Below, one piece after another: positions 27,019 through 36,087 of a stretch of 64,000 nt of DNA. A model generated the notes under the pieces. That model saw nothing but the letters and a program-made list of their open reading frames with translations. It searched no databases and was not told the origin of the DNA. Made by a program: the position numbers and the translations under genes. The DNA lies in the NCBI GenBank assembly GCA_029227815.1, contig CP118523.1, forward strand, positions 1,674,001-1,738,000. The letters run 5' to 3'. This DNA is from Clostridiaceae bacterium M8S5. Lineage in GTDB: Bacteria; Bacillota; Clostridia; Tissierellales; MCWD3. Each line of letters opens with the position of its first letter. The first letter of the stretch is position 1.

Positions 27019-28029
27019 ATGAGTGCAAAGATAGGTGTAATAGGAGGAGGAAGCTGGGGAAGTGCATTATGCATATTACTAGCTAACAAAGGATATAAAG
27101 TAGATTTTTGGATTAGAAATGAAGAGCAAGTTAATGAAATAAATAGAACAAGGATCAATACTAAATACCTACCAGAGGTCAAAATCCCAGAGACAGTTCA
27201 AATATCAAACGATTTAGAGTTAGTCATAAGGGATAAAGATGTGTTAGTGCTTGCAGTACCAACTCACGCAGTTAGAGAAACAGTAAAGAAGATAAAAGAC
27301 AAAATCAAAGATGGTCAAATAATAGTGAATGTTGCAAAAGGTATTGAAAACGATACACTTATGAGAATATCACAAATAGTTAGAGAAGAAGCTCCAAATT
27401 CTAAATATGCAATACTATCAGGACCATCACATGCAGAAGAAGTAGCAAAAAAAATGCCTACAACAGTAGTAGTTGCATCAGAGGATAAAGAAGTCACAAA
27501 ATATATTCAAGAAATATTCATTACACCGAGTTTTAGAGTTTATGCAGGCTCAGATGTAATAGGAGTAGAACTTGGAGGAGCAGTGAAAAACGTAGTAGCA
27601 TTAGGAGCAGGAATATCAGATGGATTAGGCTATGGAGATAATACAAAAGCTGCACTAATGAATCGAGGAATAGCTGAAATAACTAGGCTTGGAGTCAAAA
27701 TGGGAGCAAACAGACATACATTTACAGGACTTTCAGGGATAGGCGATTTAATAGTTACATGTACAAGTATGCACAGTAGAAATAGACGTTGTGGTATAAA
27801 AATAGGAGAGGGCATGAGCCTTGACGAAGCAATACAGTCAATAGGAATGGTAGTAGAGGGTGTAAAAACTGCAAAATCAGTACATTATTTATCAGAAGAA
27901 TATGATGTAGAGCTTCCAATAAGTAATGCTATATATGAAGTTTTATACGAAGGTAAAAACGTCAAGCAAGCAGTAGATGAGTTGATGTTACGTGATAAAA
28001 AGAATGAACTAGAAGATGTTGAGTGGTAA
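27019..28029 (+). CDS. gpsA: Glycerol-3-phosphate dehydrogenase [NAD(P)+]
   Basis: 336 residues. GpsA reduces dihydroxyacetone phosphate to sn-glycerol-3-phosphate, the substrate of PlsY encoded just upstream. NAD(P) motif GGGSWGSALCILLANKG near residue 8; catalytic and substrate blocks ILSGPSHAEEVAKKMPT, GVELGGAVKNVVALGAGISDGLGYGDNTKAALMNRG (with the catalytic Lys) and TGLSGIGDLIVTC. ATG 27019 follows TTGGGGGAT. A terminator follows. Confidence 0.97.
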   Translation: MSAKIGVIGGGSWGSALCILLANKGYKVDFWIRNEEQVNEINRTRINTKYLPEVKIPETVQISNDLELVIRDKDVLVLAVPTHAVRETVKKIKDKIKDGQIIVNVAKGIENDTLMRISQIVREEAPNSKYAILSGPSHAEEVAKKMPTTVVVASEDKEVTKYIQEIFITPSFRVYAGSDVIGVELGGAVKNVVALGAGISDGLGYGDNTKAALMNRGIAEITRLGVKMGANRHTFTGLSGIGDLIVTCTSMHSRNRRCGIKIGEGMSLDEAIQSIGMVVEGVKTAKSVHYLSEEYDVELPISNAIYEVLYEGKNVKQAVDELMLRDKKNELEDVEW

Positions 28030-28041
28030 ATAAAATACAAA

Positions 28042-28083
28042 GGGCTGGTTTATAAATGTATGAACCAGTCCTTAGATTTTTTT
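28042..28083 (+). terminator. Terminator after gpsA
   Basis: GGGCTGGTTTATA pairs with TATGAACCAGTCC, followed by a T run. Confidence 0.85.
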
Positions 28084-28175
28084 AGGAATTCTTCAACTCT
28101 TAAAAGCTGAACCAATAAAATTTGAGTTACCACAAGACCCACAGAGATAATCTAAAAGAAACCTCTTTTGCTTTA

Positions 28176-28442
28176 CTAGCTATCACTACATCCACATAGA
28201 TTAGAAAGTTTGATATCCATTGAAAAACTACAGACATCATACATATCATTAAATAGTTGGTTTATCAAACTCAATACCACATCTTTGTTTCCATGGACAG
28301 TTGTGGACATTAATCCTATAGTGTACTTTACATCATAGGATTTTATAATATCTAAGACCTTGTTTATATCGTCAATATAATCATTGCTAATAATAGGGAT
28401 AAAGCTGATTTGACAAGTCGCTACTTTTTCCATAGAGCACAT
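28176..28442 (-). CDS. YkoF-like/thiamine-binding small protein
   Basis: 88 residues, one ferredoxin-like YkoF/MTH1187-type domain: CQISFIPIISNDYIDDINKVLDIIK, with YTIGLMSTTVHG as the second strand-turn block. Family members bind thiamine or related pyrimidines. ATG 28442 is six bases after GGAGG, and its first codons overlap the 3' end of the methyltransferase gene by 22 bases, so the two are translationally coupled. Confidence 0.7.
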   Translation of the reverse strand: MCSMEKVATCQISFIPIISNDYIDDINKVLDIIKSYDVKYTIGLMSTTVHGNKDVVLSLINQLFNDMYDVCSFSMDIKLSNLCGCSDS

Positions 28443-29092
28443 AAAAAACCTCCATTATGATTTTGAGAATATTCATTTTCTTTTTCAATAGTTATATTAC
28501 TTTCATCGATATCAGGTGGCACAAACAAACACTCTTTAATACAAACTAGGTTTTCAGGTTTTATTTTTTCTAAGTCTTCCCTTGATTTTAAGATGGAATG
28601 TTTAAAAACTGTATTTTGCTGAAAATAGTCTGATTGATATAAATTACCCCAGTGACTATTTTTATTGATAGTCCCAATTAATATACTCCCTTTGTCTTTT
28701 ACAACTCTAAATATTTCATCCATTGCTTCTACAGGTTTTTTTACAAACTCAAAAGCAGCAGAGGAAAATACTCCATCAAAAGTACCATCGTCAAAATCGA
28801 GATTATAAACATCCATATTATAAAACTCAATATCTAAACCCATCTCTTTTGATTTTTGTCTTGCTATATTTAGCATTTCATCAGATATATCTATAGCTAT
28901 AACTTTAGCACCTGTCTGAGCTAGTCTGATACTAAAATTACCTGTACCGCATCCAATATCTAGTATAGTATCATTATTGTTAAATTCAAATAAACTCATA
29001 GCACAATTGCTTTCTACCTTGTCAACAAATGCTCCAAGTTTTGTATCGTACCATGAATCATAGCTACTTGCCTCTGAATCAAATATTGCCAT
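28421..29092 (-). CDS. Class I SAM-dependent methyltransferase
   Basis: 223 residues. Motif I ILDIGCGTGNFSIRLA (about 44-58), motif II acidic end IAIDISDEM, then FYNMDVYNLDFDDGTFDGVFSSAAFEFV. It is of the Methyltransf_11 type that methylates small molecules. A preceding AGGGTGATTTA provides the ribosome binding site for ATG 29092. It is in an operon with the YkoF-like gene, so the substrate may be a thiamine-related or metabolite thiol, but that is speculation. Confidence 0.85.
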   Translation of the reverse strand: MAIFDSEASSYDSWYDTKLGAFVDKVESNCAMSLFEFNNNDTILDIGCGTGNFSIRLAQTGAKVIAIDISDEMLNIARQKSKEMGLDIEFYNMDVYNLDFDDGTFDGVFSSAAFEFVKKPVEAMDEIFRVVKDKGSILIGTINKNSHWGNLYQSDYFQQNTVFKHSILKSREDLEKIKPENLVCIKECLFVPPDIDESNITIEKENEYSQNHNGGFLCALWKK

Positions 29093-29313
29093 TAAATCAC
29101 CCTCTTTAATAATTTCAACTGATATGTACTACTTTATATATCCATTAATAATTTGAGTTTACTATTAAATATAAAAAAAAGCAATATTTCATACTACAAA
29201 GATTAAAATTATAGTAATTTTTACTAGTAGCATGTCATATATTTTTATAAAGCAGTATATAAGGTGAAATCAATACATTAAACATTGTATAAAGAATAAA
29301 GGAGGGAATTTTT

Positions 29314-30792
29314 TTGGATAGGTATGATATCTACAATGATATTTCACAGCGTACTCAAGGTGATATATACATGGGAGTAGTAGGTCCAGTACGTACTGGG
29401 AAATCTACATTTATAAAAAGATTTATGGATTTACTAGTACTTCCAAATATAAAGAATACGCATAGAAAAACAAGAGCTATAGATTCAATACCTCAAAGTG
29501 GAGCAGGAAAGACAATTATGACTACTGAGCCTAAATTCGTACCAAGCGAAGCAGTAGAACTAACAATAAGAGATAATCTAAAATTTAAAATCAGAATGGT
29601 TGACTGTGTGGGGTATCTAATCAATGGAGCATTAGGCCATAATGAAGGGGAAATGCCTAGAATGGTGACTACTCCATGGTATGAGAAAGAGATTCCGTTT
29701 GAAGAAGCTGCTGAAATCGGTACAAAAAAGGTAGTAACCGATCATTCAACAATAGGCTTAGTGGTTACAACAGATGGTTCAATAACAGATATAGAAAGAC
29801 ATAACTACATACAAGCAGAAGAAAGAGTTATAAATGAGCTAAAAGCGTTAGAAAAGCCTTTTGTAGTGTTACTTAACTCCAAGCATCCAACATTAGACAG
29901 TACATTAGCGCTAAGAGAAAGCCTAGAGCAAAAATACAACGTTCCAGTAGTGAATTTAGATTGCTTAAATATGTCGATGAGTGATATCAACAATGTATTT
30001 GAAAAGATACTATACGAATTCCCTATAAAGCAAATAAATATCAATTTGCCAGGGTGGGTAGACGGTCTTTCAAATAATCACTGGATTAAGAAAAGCATTA
30101 TAAACACTCTAAAAGATTCCATAGGCGGTCTTCACAGATTAAGCGAAGTTGATAAGTTAAGAGATGAATTAAATGGACTTGATGTATCAGAAAATACAGT
30201 TATAGAAGAAGTTAATCTAGGCTTTGGTGACGTAAATATTAAAGTTAATGTAGATAATCAATTACTATACAAAGCTATAGAAGATTATTCAGGTATTAGA
30301 ATTGATGGAGAGCATCAATTACTAGGTCTCATAGGTAAATTGTCGACAATAAAAAAAGAGTATGATAGAGTAGAGAAGGCACTCAATGATGTAAAAGAAT
30401 ACGGATATGGTCTAGTGCCGCCTTCATTTGATGAATTAGAGTTACTAGAACCTGAAATATTCAAAGAAGGAAAGAGATATGGAGTTAAGCTTAAAGCTAA
30501 TGCCCCATCACTACATCTAATCAGAGCAGATATAGCAACAGAAGTCTCCCCTATTATAGGAACAGAAAGACAGAGTGAAGACCTTGTTAAATCATTGCTA
30601 GACGAATTTGAAAACAATCCTAACAGAATATGGGAATCAAACATGTTTGGCAAATCTCTTCATGATTTAGTACAGGAACAATTACAAATAAAAGTTAATA
30701 CATTGCCAACAGAGACGAGAGCTAAATTACAAAGGGCATTGCAAAGAGTAATCAATGACGGTGGCGGTGGACTTATCTGTGTTATAATATAA
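29314..30792 (+). CDS. spoIVA: Spore coat morphogenetic ATPase SpoIVA
   Basis: SpoIVA polymerises in an ATP-dependent way on the forespore surface and anchors the coat. 492 residues, full length. P-loop GPVRTGKST at 24-32; DSIPQSGAGKTIMTTEPKFVP; ATVEDHST-like sensor as VVTDHSTIG; and the C-terminal end GGGGLICVII, needed for localisation in B. subtilis. TTG 29314 follows AAAGGAGGG. Single gene; it should be transcribed by sigma-E, but no clear -35 was identified upstream. Confidence 0.97.
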   Translation: MDRYDIYNDISQRTQGDIYMGVVGPVRTGKSTFIKRFMDLLVLPNIKNTHRKTRAIDSIPQSGAGKTIMTTEPKFVPSEAVELTIRDNLKFKIRMVDCVGYLINGALGHNEGEMPRMVTTPWYEKEIPFEEAAEIGTKKVVTDHSTIGLVVTTDGSITDIERHNYIQAEERVINELKALEKPFVVLLNSKHPTLDSTLALRESLEQKYNVPVVNLDCLNMSMSDINNVFEKILYEFPIKQININLPGWVDGLSNNHWIKKSIINTLKDSIGGLHRLSEVDKLRDELNGLDVSENTVIEEVNLGFGDVNIKVNVDNQLLYKAIEDYSGIRIDGEHQLLGLIGKLSTIKKEYDRVEKALNDVKEYGYGLVPPSFDELELLEPEIFKEGKRYGVKLKANAPSLHLIRADIATEVSPIIGTERQSEDLVKSLLDEFENNPNRIWESNMFGKSLHDLVQEQLQIKVNTLPTETRAKLQRALQRVINDGGGGLICVII

Positions 30793-30799
30793 ACAAAGA

Positions 30800-30996
30800 A
30801 CGAGATGCTTTATGCATCTCGTCAGACCGTAGACAAAAGTCCAATTTCTGCGTTGTTGTTAAAATTTCCGTTGCTCACTTACCTCTAAGTAAGCTCTGCT
30901 ACTCAATTTTAACACGCCTTTAAATTGAACTTTTACTAAAGTCTGCTATCTTGATGACTTTGTCATCAATCTAACGAGATGCTTTATGCATCTCGT
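30800..30996. repeat. Palindromic repeat element, MITE-like
   Basis: A 23-base palindrome (ACGAGATGC...GCATCTCGT) occurs at both ends, 30800-30822 and 30974-30996. The 150 bases between them form one long imperfect inverted repeat centred near 30894, for example TTGTTAAAATT against AATTTTAACA, and ACTTAC against GTAAG. No reading frame is present. It looks like a non-autonomous hairpin element inserted after spoIVA. Confidence 0.75.
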
Positions 30997-31085
30997 ATCT
31001 ATTTGCAAAATTTGTAAATAGAATAATAACAATAATCCTTTTTATTCATATTATATAGTGACAGTAATAGAAAAGGAGGTATAGT

Positions 31086-31199
31086 ATGTTTAATTTATTA
31101 GGTTGTGGTTGGGAAGGTAGTAGTTTATTATTCTTCTTTTTGATACTAGTTGTAATTTTCTGTAGTTGTGGTAAGGGTCACGGTTGCAGTAAAGAATAA
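31086..31199 (+). CDS. 37-residue hydrophobic Cys/Gly-rich protein
   Basis: The peptide begins MFNLLGCGWEGSSLLFFF, has one hydrophobic membrane stretch and ends CSCGKGHGCSKE. The ribosome binding site AAAGGAGG is excellent, and a terminator follows. It resembles the small YjcZ/CotF-like sporulation membrane proteins in size and composition, and its place next to spoIVA would suit that, but I cannot prove the family. It is too short for routine gene callers. Confidence 0.7.
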   Translation: MFNLLGCGWEGSSLLFFFLILVVIFCSCGKGHGCSKE

Positions 31200-31215
31200 T
31201 TAAATATGTATGAAT

Positions 31216-31246
31216 AAGGGCTGTTTTTCTAACACAGCCCTTTAAT
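31216..31246 (+). terminator. Terminator after the 37-residue gene
   Basis: AAGGGCTGT (31216-31224) pairs with ACAGCCCTT, with a short T tail. Confidence 0.75.
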
Positions 31247-31301
31247 AAATGTATTTTTTATTAAGAAATCTTTATAATTTCATTATATTATGATTATAAG
31301 A

Positions 31302-31330
31302 TTGACAAGATTTTTACGTATATTTATAAT
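31302..31330 (+). promoter_or_regulatory. Promoter upstream of the 124-residue membrane protein
   Basis: TTGACA (31302-31307), 17 bases, TATAAT (31325-31330): a consensus sigma-A promoter 46 bases before ATG 31376. Confidence 0.9.
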
Positions 31331-31375
31331 AAACACATAACGTATATACAAAAGAAAGAAAATGAGGACAAAAAT

Positions 31376-31750
31376 ATGAATACAATGACAGTTATTTATA
31401 TATTAGCAATGTTATTATTAGTTAGTGTATGTGGATACGCACTAGTAGTAATAAAAGAAAAAATATATTTGACCAAAAATATAATATTATTAGAAAAAAA
31501 ATCCGTAACTGAGACACACTTAAACGAAGCAGATATAAAAGAGTTTATGCTTGATGGAGATAAGTATAAAACTGGAGATGAAGTAAAAGTAATGTTTGTG
31601 GATAGAAAAAAAGTTTCAGGGATAATAATTGGAGCAATAAAAAAAGAAAATCAAATCTTAATAGTCACACATGATGATCAAATCAAGAAATTTTCAATAG
31701 GTGTAATAAAAAGGATACGAGTAGTGAGTAGGTATGGTAAATTTTTCTAA
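31376..31750 (+). CDS. Membrane-anchored protein with a beta-barrel-like domain
   Basis: 124 residues. One N-terminal transmembrane helix (about 5-27), a charged linker, and a compact C-terminal part (about 60-120) with alternating strands of an SH3-like kind: YKTGDEVKVMFVDRKKVSG and LIVTHDDQIKKFSIG. No family recognised. It has a consensus promoter. Function unknown; the HlyD-like gene follows 148 bases later. Confidence 0.6.
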   Translation: MNTMTVIYILAMLLLVSVCGYALVVIKEKIYLTKNIILLEKKSVTETHLNEADIKEFMLDGDKYKTGDEVKVMFVDRKKVSGIIIGAIKKENQILIVTHDDQIKKFSIGVIKRIRVVSRYGKFF

Positions 31751-31898
31751 CAACTAATATAGGAGTATAAGCCTATATTATAATAAATCATAAAAAATTT
31801 ATAAAAGTTAGAGGGTATTCGTATTTTTTGAAGAAATATATAATTGGGTTGTTCTAGCCTAAATGCAAAGGATATAAGTAAAAAAACTGGAGATAGAT

Positions 31899-33206
31899 AT
31901 GGACTTGGATGAAAATAGAAAAAAAAGAAAAAAGAAAAAATTGATGATAAAGATATACTCTGCAGTGGTAATAGCCTTGGTAGTTTTCGTATTGTTCATC
32001 ACAGTTTATGATTTTGGTTACAAAAAATATGTTGCAAAGCTAGATATACTAGAAGATACAATAAAGTGTGATTCCGTTATTATAGAAAATAGCATAGTTT
32101 ATAAATCAAACCATACTGGTACAGTTAATTACTTCAAAAACGAAGGGGATAAGATTAGTAAGGGAATATTACTAGCTAGAACATATGCAACTAATGAAGA
32201 TGATATGCAAAGCAAACTAGATGAGTTAAATAAACAAATAAAAAAAATAGAGTCAAATTCAATAAAAAGTGAAATATTAAGCTCAGATATAAAGAAAAGC
32301 GAAAAGATAATTAACTATATAGTAAAAGATTTACAAGAGAGCTTGCTCAACGGAGATTTTAAAAAAGCTAAAGAGATAAAAAGCCAGCTTGTAGAAGGAG
32401 TAGACAAACATAACAAGATTACTGGTAATGATTCATACAAAAACGTGACAGTAAGTACTCTAGTAAAACAGAAAGAGAACATAATAAAACAAATGCAGAG
32501 TAATACAAAGAACTATTACTCAAAGAATGTTGGAATAATAAGTTACTTAATAGACGGATTAGAAAGTACATTTACATTAGAGAATATACTTAATACTCAG
32601 GTAGACAAAATCGAGATAACTGATAGCAAACCAATCAATAATAAAGAAATCGAGAAAGTTAAAATTGGACAACCAGTGCTTAAGGTAGCATACAACAATA
32701 AATGGTATATTGGGTGCAAACTGAAAAAAGAGAGTATTAATGGTATAAAGGAAGGCAACAATATAGATATTAGATTTAATGATAAGATAAGACTTAAAGC
32801 TGTAGTATATAAAATCAAAGAACAAGGAGACAATGCACTTGTAATTTTTAGTTTTGATGATTATTATTACAAGGTTTACAAAAATAGATTCAATAAAGTT
32901 GATATAATAAAGTCTAGCAATAAAGGATTAAAAATACCTATAGATTCTATTATAGAAAGAGAAGGTAAGAAGGGTGTTTTTGTATCTAATGTTAGTAATA
33001 TAGTAAAATTTGTGCCTATCAAAATACTATATCAAAACGATGAGTTTGCAATAGTAAAACAAAAGTATTTCTACGTAAAACAAAAGGAAACAGATAAGGC
33101 AGAAAAGATAGATACTATTAGGTTATATGATCAAATAATACAAAGACCAGACAAGGTTAAGGAAAAGGATATACTAAATAGGGGTGGAGACAATGGAGTT
33201 AACTAG
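31899..33206 (+). CDS. HlyD-like membrane-fusion/adaptor protein
   Basis: 435 residues. A Lys-rich N-terminus (KKRKKKK), one transmembrane helix (about 17-40), a biotinyl-lipoyl-like half-motif (IVYKSNHTGTVNYFKNEGDKISKGILLARTY), a coiled-coil hairpin (about 105-200), then the second lipoyl half and beta-barrel region (GQPVLKVAYNNKWYIGCKL). Adaptors of this kind normally pair with an ABC or MFS transporter, but none is adjacent. In Clostridia this gene usually precedes yggS-sepF, so a role in envelope or division-site organisation is possible. Its 3' end overlaps yggS. Confidence 0.8.
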   Translation: MDLDENRKKRKKKKLMIKIYSAVVIALVVFVLFITVYDFGYKKYVAKLDILEDTIKCDSVIIENSIVYKSNHTGTVNYFKNEGDKISKGILLARTYATNEDDMQSKLDELNKQIKKIESNSIKSEILSSDIKKSEKIINYIVKDLQESLLNGDFKKAKEIKSQLVEGVDKHNKITGNDSYKNVTVSTLVKQKENIIKQMQSNTKNYYSKNVGIISYLIDGLESTFTLENILNTQVDKIEITDSKPINNKEIEKVKIGQPVLKVAYNNKWYIGCKLKKESINGIKEGNNIDIRFNDKIRLKAVVYKIKEQGDNALVIFSFDDYYYKVYKNRFNKVDIIKSSNKGLKIPIDSIIEREGKKGVFVSNVSNIVKFVPIKILYQNDEFAIVKQKYFYVKQKETDKAEKIDTIRLYDQIIQRPDKVKEKDILNRGGDNGVN

Positions 33207-33888
33207 TAATTTAGCAGATGTAAAAGCAAGAATAGAGAGAGCTGCCCAAAAATCAGGTAGAAAACTGGAAGATATAGACTTAATAGCGGTTACAAAGACA
33301 GTTGATGTAGATGTTATAAAGGAAGCTGTTAAGCTTAATCTGACAAAACTTGGAGAAAATAAACCACAAGAGATTAAAAGGAAAAGTGATATACTATCAA
33401 AACAAGACATAGATTGGCATATGATAGGTCACTTACAAACAAATAAAGTGAAATATATAATTGATAAAGTTTCACTAATACATTCATTAGACAGACTATC
33501 ATTAGCTAAAGAAATACAAAAGAAGGCAAATGATAATAATTTGATAGTAGATGTTTTAGTGCAGGTGAATGTTTCAGGAGAAGAAAGCAAGTTTGGTTTA
33601 GAGCCAGATAAAGTAGTAGAGTTCATAAAAGAAGTAAGTAAGTTTGATAAAATAAGAATAAAAGGGCTAATGACTATGGCACCATTTTATTCTGAGCCAG
33701 AAGAAACGAGATTCGTTTTTAGAGGACTTAAAAAATTATCAGAACAAATAGAAGAGCTTAAATTAGATAATGTAGAGATGAAATATCTATCAATGGGAAT
33801 GACAAATGATTTTGAAATTGCTATAGAAGAAGGGGCAAACATGGTAAGAGTTGGTACAGGATTGTTTGGAGAAAGAGTATACAAGTAA
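33193..33888 (+). CDS. yggS: YggS/PLPBP-family pyridoxal phosphate homeostasis protein
   Basis: 231 residues, alanine-racemase-like TIM barrel binding PLP through the Lys in LIAVTKTV. Further family blocks: LGENKPQEI, WHMIGHLQTNKVK, VLVQVNVSGEESKFG, MTMAPF and LSMGMTNDFEIAIEEGANMVRVGTGLFG. It buffers PLP and affects amino-acid balance. ATG 33193 lies after GGGGTGGA; a GTG at 33184 lies in that site. First gene of the division cluster. Confidence 0.95.
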   Translation: MELTSNLADVKARIERAAQKSGRKLEDIDLIAVTKTVDVDVIKEAVKLNLTKLGENKPQEIKRKSDILSKQDIDWHMIGHLQTNKVKYIIDKVSLIHSLDRLSLAKEIQKKANDNNLIVDVLVQVNVSGEESKFGLEPDKVVEFIKEVSKFDKIRIKGLMTMAPFYSEPEETRFVFRGLKKLSEQIEELKLDNVEMKYLSMGMTNDFEIAIEEGANMVRVGTGLFGERVYK

Positions 33889-33904
33889 ATAAAGGAGGAT
33901 TATT

Positions 33905-34348
33905 ATGTCAAGTGAAGGATTATTAAGTAAAGTTAAATATTTTATAGGGTTAGAAGATTATGAAGATGATTATGAGTACGAAGAGGAGTATTTAGAAGAA
34001 GAGCAAGAAATACAAACAAGTAAAATAAACATGAACAATAAAGTAGTAAATATACACACAAATAAAAACATCAAATTAGTAGTTCATAAGCCTAGTAAGC
34101 TTGAAGATTCAACTACTATAGTTAAAGATTTAAAATCAAGAAAGCCTGTAGTAGTAAATCTTATAGGGTTAGAAGATGAAACAAAAAGAAGTATATTTGA
34201 CTTTTTAAATGGTGCATTGTATGCGTTAGAGGGAAGCATACAAAAGGTTACAAAAGATATATTTGTATTAGCACCAAACAACGTAGATATAGATGGTAAT
34301 GTAGAAAAAGAAATAAAAGATAAAAGCACATTTTCTTGGTTAAAATAG
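33905..34348 (+). CDS. sepF: Cell division protein SepF
   Basis: 147 residues. N-terminal membrane-targeting helix (SSEGLLSKVKYFIGLEDYEDD), a highly acidic linker, and the SepF domain (about 55-140) with KPVVVNLIGLEDETKRSIFDFLNGALYALEGSIQKV and FVLAPNNVDI. SepF ties FtsZ filaments to the membrane. It follows yggS by 16 bases with AAAGGAGGA. Standard order for Firmicutes. Confidence 0.95.
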   Translation: MSSEGLLSKVKYFIGLEDYEDDYEYEEEYLEEEQEIQTSKINMNNKVVNIHTNKNIKLVVHKPSKLEDSTTIVKDLKSRKPVVVNLIGLEDETKRSIFDFLNGALYALEGSIQKVTKDIFVLAPNNVDIDGNVEKEIKDKSTFSWLK

Positions 34349-34364
34349 ATGAGGGAGTAAATTT

Positions 34365-34634
34365 ATGAACTATATGATAATAAGGACTATAGATATTTTT
34401 GTGGATGTAGTTAAATACTTGATAATAGCAAGGATATTAGTGGGTCTGTTTTTAAGAGATACTAGACATCCGGTGATGAATTTTTTATATCAAGTTACAG
34501 AACCAATATTAGAACCTTTTAGGAGGTTATTGTATAAATTGAACATAGATACAGGGATGTTTGATTTTTCACCAATATTGGCTTTTTTGGCATTAGAGCT
34601 TATAGAAAAAATAATTATAGGGATACTGTTATAA
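34365..34634 (+). CDS. YggT-family membrane protein
   Basis: 89 residues, two transmembrane helices, with the family motif ARILVGLFLRDTRHPVMNFLYQVTEPILEPFRRLL. YggT proteins accompany sepF/divIVA across Firmicutes and are linked to division and envelope functions. GAGGGAG provides the ribosome binding site. Confidence 0.9.
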   Translation: MNYMIIRTIDIFVDVVKYLIIARILVGLFLRDTRHPVMNFLYQVTEPILEPFRRLLYKLNIDTGMFDFSPILAFLALELIEKIIIGILL

Positions 34635-34637
34635 TAG

Positions 34638-35438
34638 ATGAACAGAATAAAAAACAAGACAGAATATTTATCGCATATAAACGATAAGGATCAAATTATT
34701 GCTATGCGAAAGATTATAGACAAAATAGATAGTGTATTGATTAAAAGAGATGTCGAATGTACAGAATTTCTAGACCCTTATCAAAGAAGGCTAGCTATAT
34801 CAATACTCAATAGATTTGATGAGATATCTTATGATGAAGATGGAGGATATAAAGATACTGAAAGAAAAGCTATAATCATATATCCTTCATATTTAGATAA
34901 GAGTTATATAGAAGATTTTGTTTGTGCGGTCAAACTAAATATAAAAGGAAATTTTGAAAACATCAGTCATAGAGATTGTTTAGGAGCTCTATTGTCTTTA
35001 GGACTAAAAAGAGAAAAAGTTGGAGATATATTTATATTAGATAGTCTTATATATGTGTTTTTGCATAAGGATGTATCATGTTACGTACAATATAATATGA
35101 ATAAGATAAAACACACTACAGTAGTACCTGAGCTAATAACTAGGGAAGATGTACACATTAAGCAAAGCAATGATTTTGAAATTTCAGTAATAAATATTAC
35201 ATCCTTGAGGTTGGATAACGTTATAAGTTCCTCTTTTAATTTATCTAGATCAGAGAGTGCTAAATACATAAAAGGGGGATACACCAAAGTCAACCACCAG
35301 CCTATTGAGCAAGCTTCTCACAATATTGCAGAGGGAGACTTGTTATCCGTTAGGAAAAAAGGAAGAGTATCAGTAGAAGCAATACTTGGACATACAAAAA
35401 AGGGAAGATTAAGACTTAAAATAAAAAAATATCTTTAG
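34638..35438 (+). CDS. ylmH: YlmH, S4-domain RNA-binding protein
   Basis: 266 residues. An N-terminal YlmH domain (about 10-170: EFLDPYQRRLAISILNRF; ISHRDCLGALLSLGLKREKVGDI) and a C-terminal S4 RNA-binding domain (about 185-260: RLDNVISSSFNLSRSESAKYIKGGYTKVN). YlmH binds ribosomes and assists stalled-ribosome rescue. It begins three bases after the yggT stop without a strong ribosome binding site, so translation is probably coupled. Confidence 0.93.
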   Translation: MNRIKNKTEYLSHINDKDQIIAMRKIIDKIDSVLIKRDVECTEFLDPYQRRLAISILNRFDEISYDEDGGYKDTERKAIIIYPSYLDKSYIEDFVCAVKLNIKGNFENISHRDCLGALLSLGLKREKVGDIFILDSLIYVFLHKDVSCYVQYNMNKIKHTTVVPELITREDVHIKQSNDFEISVINITSLRLDNVISSSFNLSRSESAKYIKGGYTKVNHQPIEQASHNIAEGDLLSVRKKGRVSVEAILGHTKKGRLRLKIKKYL

Positions 35439-35451
35439 CGGAGGGAAGATT

Positions 35452-35931
35452 ATGTTAACACCATTGGACATACAAAAAAAAGAGTTTTCTATGGCATTTA
35501 GAGGTTACAAAGTATCACAAGTTGAAAGCTTTTTAGATCAAATAATAACAGATTTTGAAAATATAATAAACGACAATATTGAACTAAAAGATAGGATAGA
35601 GACATTAGATAAAAGAATAGAGCACTATCAAACAATAGAAGATACATTGCAAAATACATTGGTAGTAGCACAAAAAACAGCTGAAGATGTGAACTTAAAT
35701 GCGAAACAAAAGCATGATACAATAGTGAAAGAAGCAAAAGAAAAAGCAAGAAAAATAATAGAAGATGCAAACAACGATGTAATAGAAATGCAAAGAAAAT
35801 ACGATAATATGAGAAAAGAAGCACTTATGTTCAAAGCAAAGTTTAGGTCCCTTTTAGCATCGCAAATAGAAGCGACAGATACATACTACAATCTCAATGA
35901 TATGGACGTAGAGACTACAAGTCTTAAATAA
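35452..35931 (+). CDS. divIVA: DivIVA-family cell-pole/division protein
   Basis: 159 residues. N-terminal membrane-binding DivIVA domain: LTPLDIQKKEFSMAFRGYK, with the Phe-Arg-Gly-Tyr that inserts in curved membrane, then VESFLDQI. The remainder (about 30-145) is heptad coiled coil that multimerises. GGAGGGAAG precedes ATG 35452. It ends the division cluster. Confidence 0.95.
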   Translation: MLTPLDIQKKEFSMAFRGYKVSQVESFLDQIITDFENIINDNIELKDRIETLDKRIEHYQTIEDTLQNTLVVAQKTAEDVNLNAKQKHDTIVKEAKEKARKIIEDANNDVIEMQRKYDNMRKEALMFKAKFRSLLASQIEATDTYYNLNDMDVETTSLK

Positions 35932-35948
35932 CATAGATTTTATCCTTG

Positions 35949-35995
35949 TGTAAATGCATTGTTCAAAGTATAATGAACAGTGTATTTGTTTTTTA
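35949..35995 (+). terminator. Terminator of the division cluster
   Basis: Imperfect arms reading AAATGCATTGTTCA and TGAACAGTGTATTTG form a stem followed by TTTTTT. Confidence 0.8.
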
Positions 35996-36087
35996 TAGCA
36001 AATTATGAGATTGATGATTTGTAGATTAATTGGATAAAATATATTTAAAGAAATTATATAATAGAAAGGAACTACAGGAGGAGTATC

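Noticed and set aside
28176-29092. Methyltransferase and YkoF-like pair considered as a toxin-antitoxin system
   Set aside because: The domains are ordinary metabolic families; overlap alone is explained by an operon.
30800-30996. Two identical palindromes considered as a CRISPR repeat pair
   Set aside because: Only two copies, the unit between is itself an inverted repeat and not a unique spacer, and no cas gene is near.
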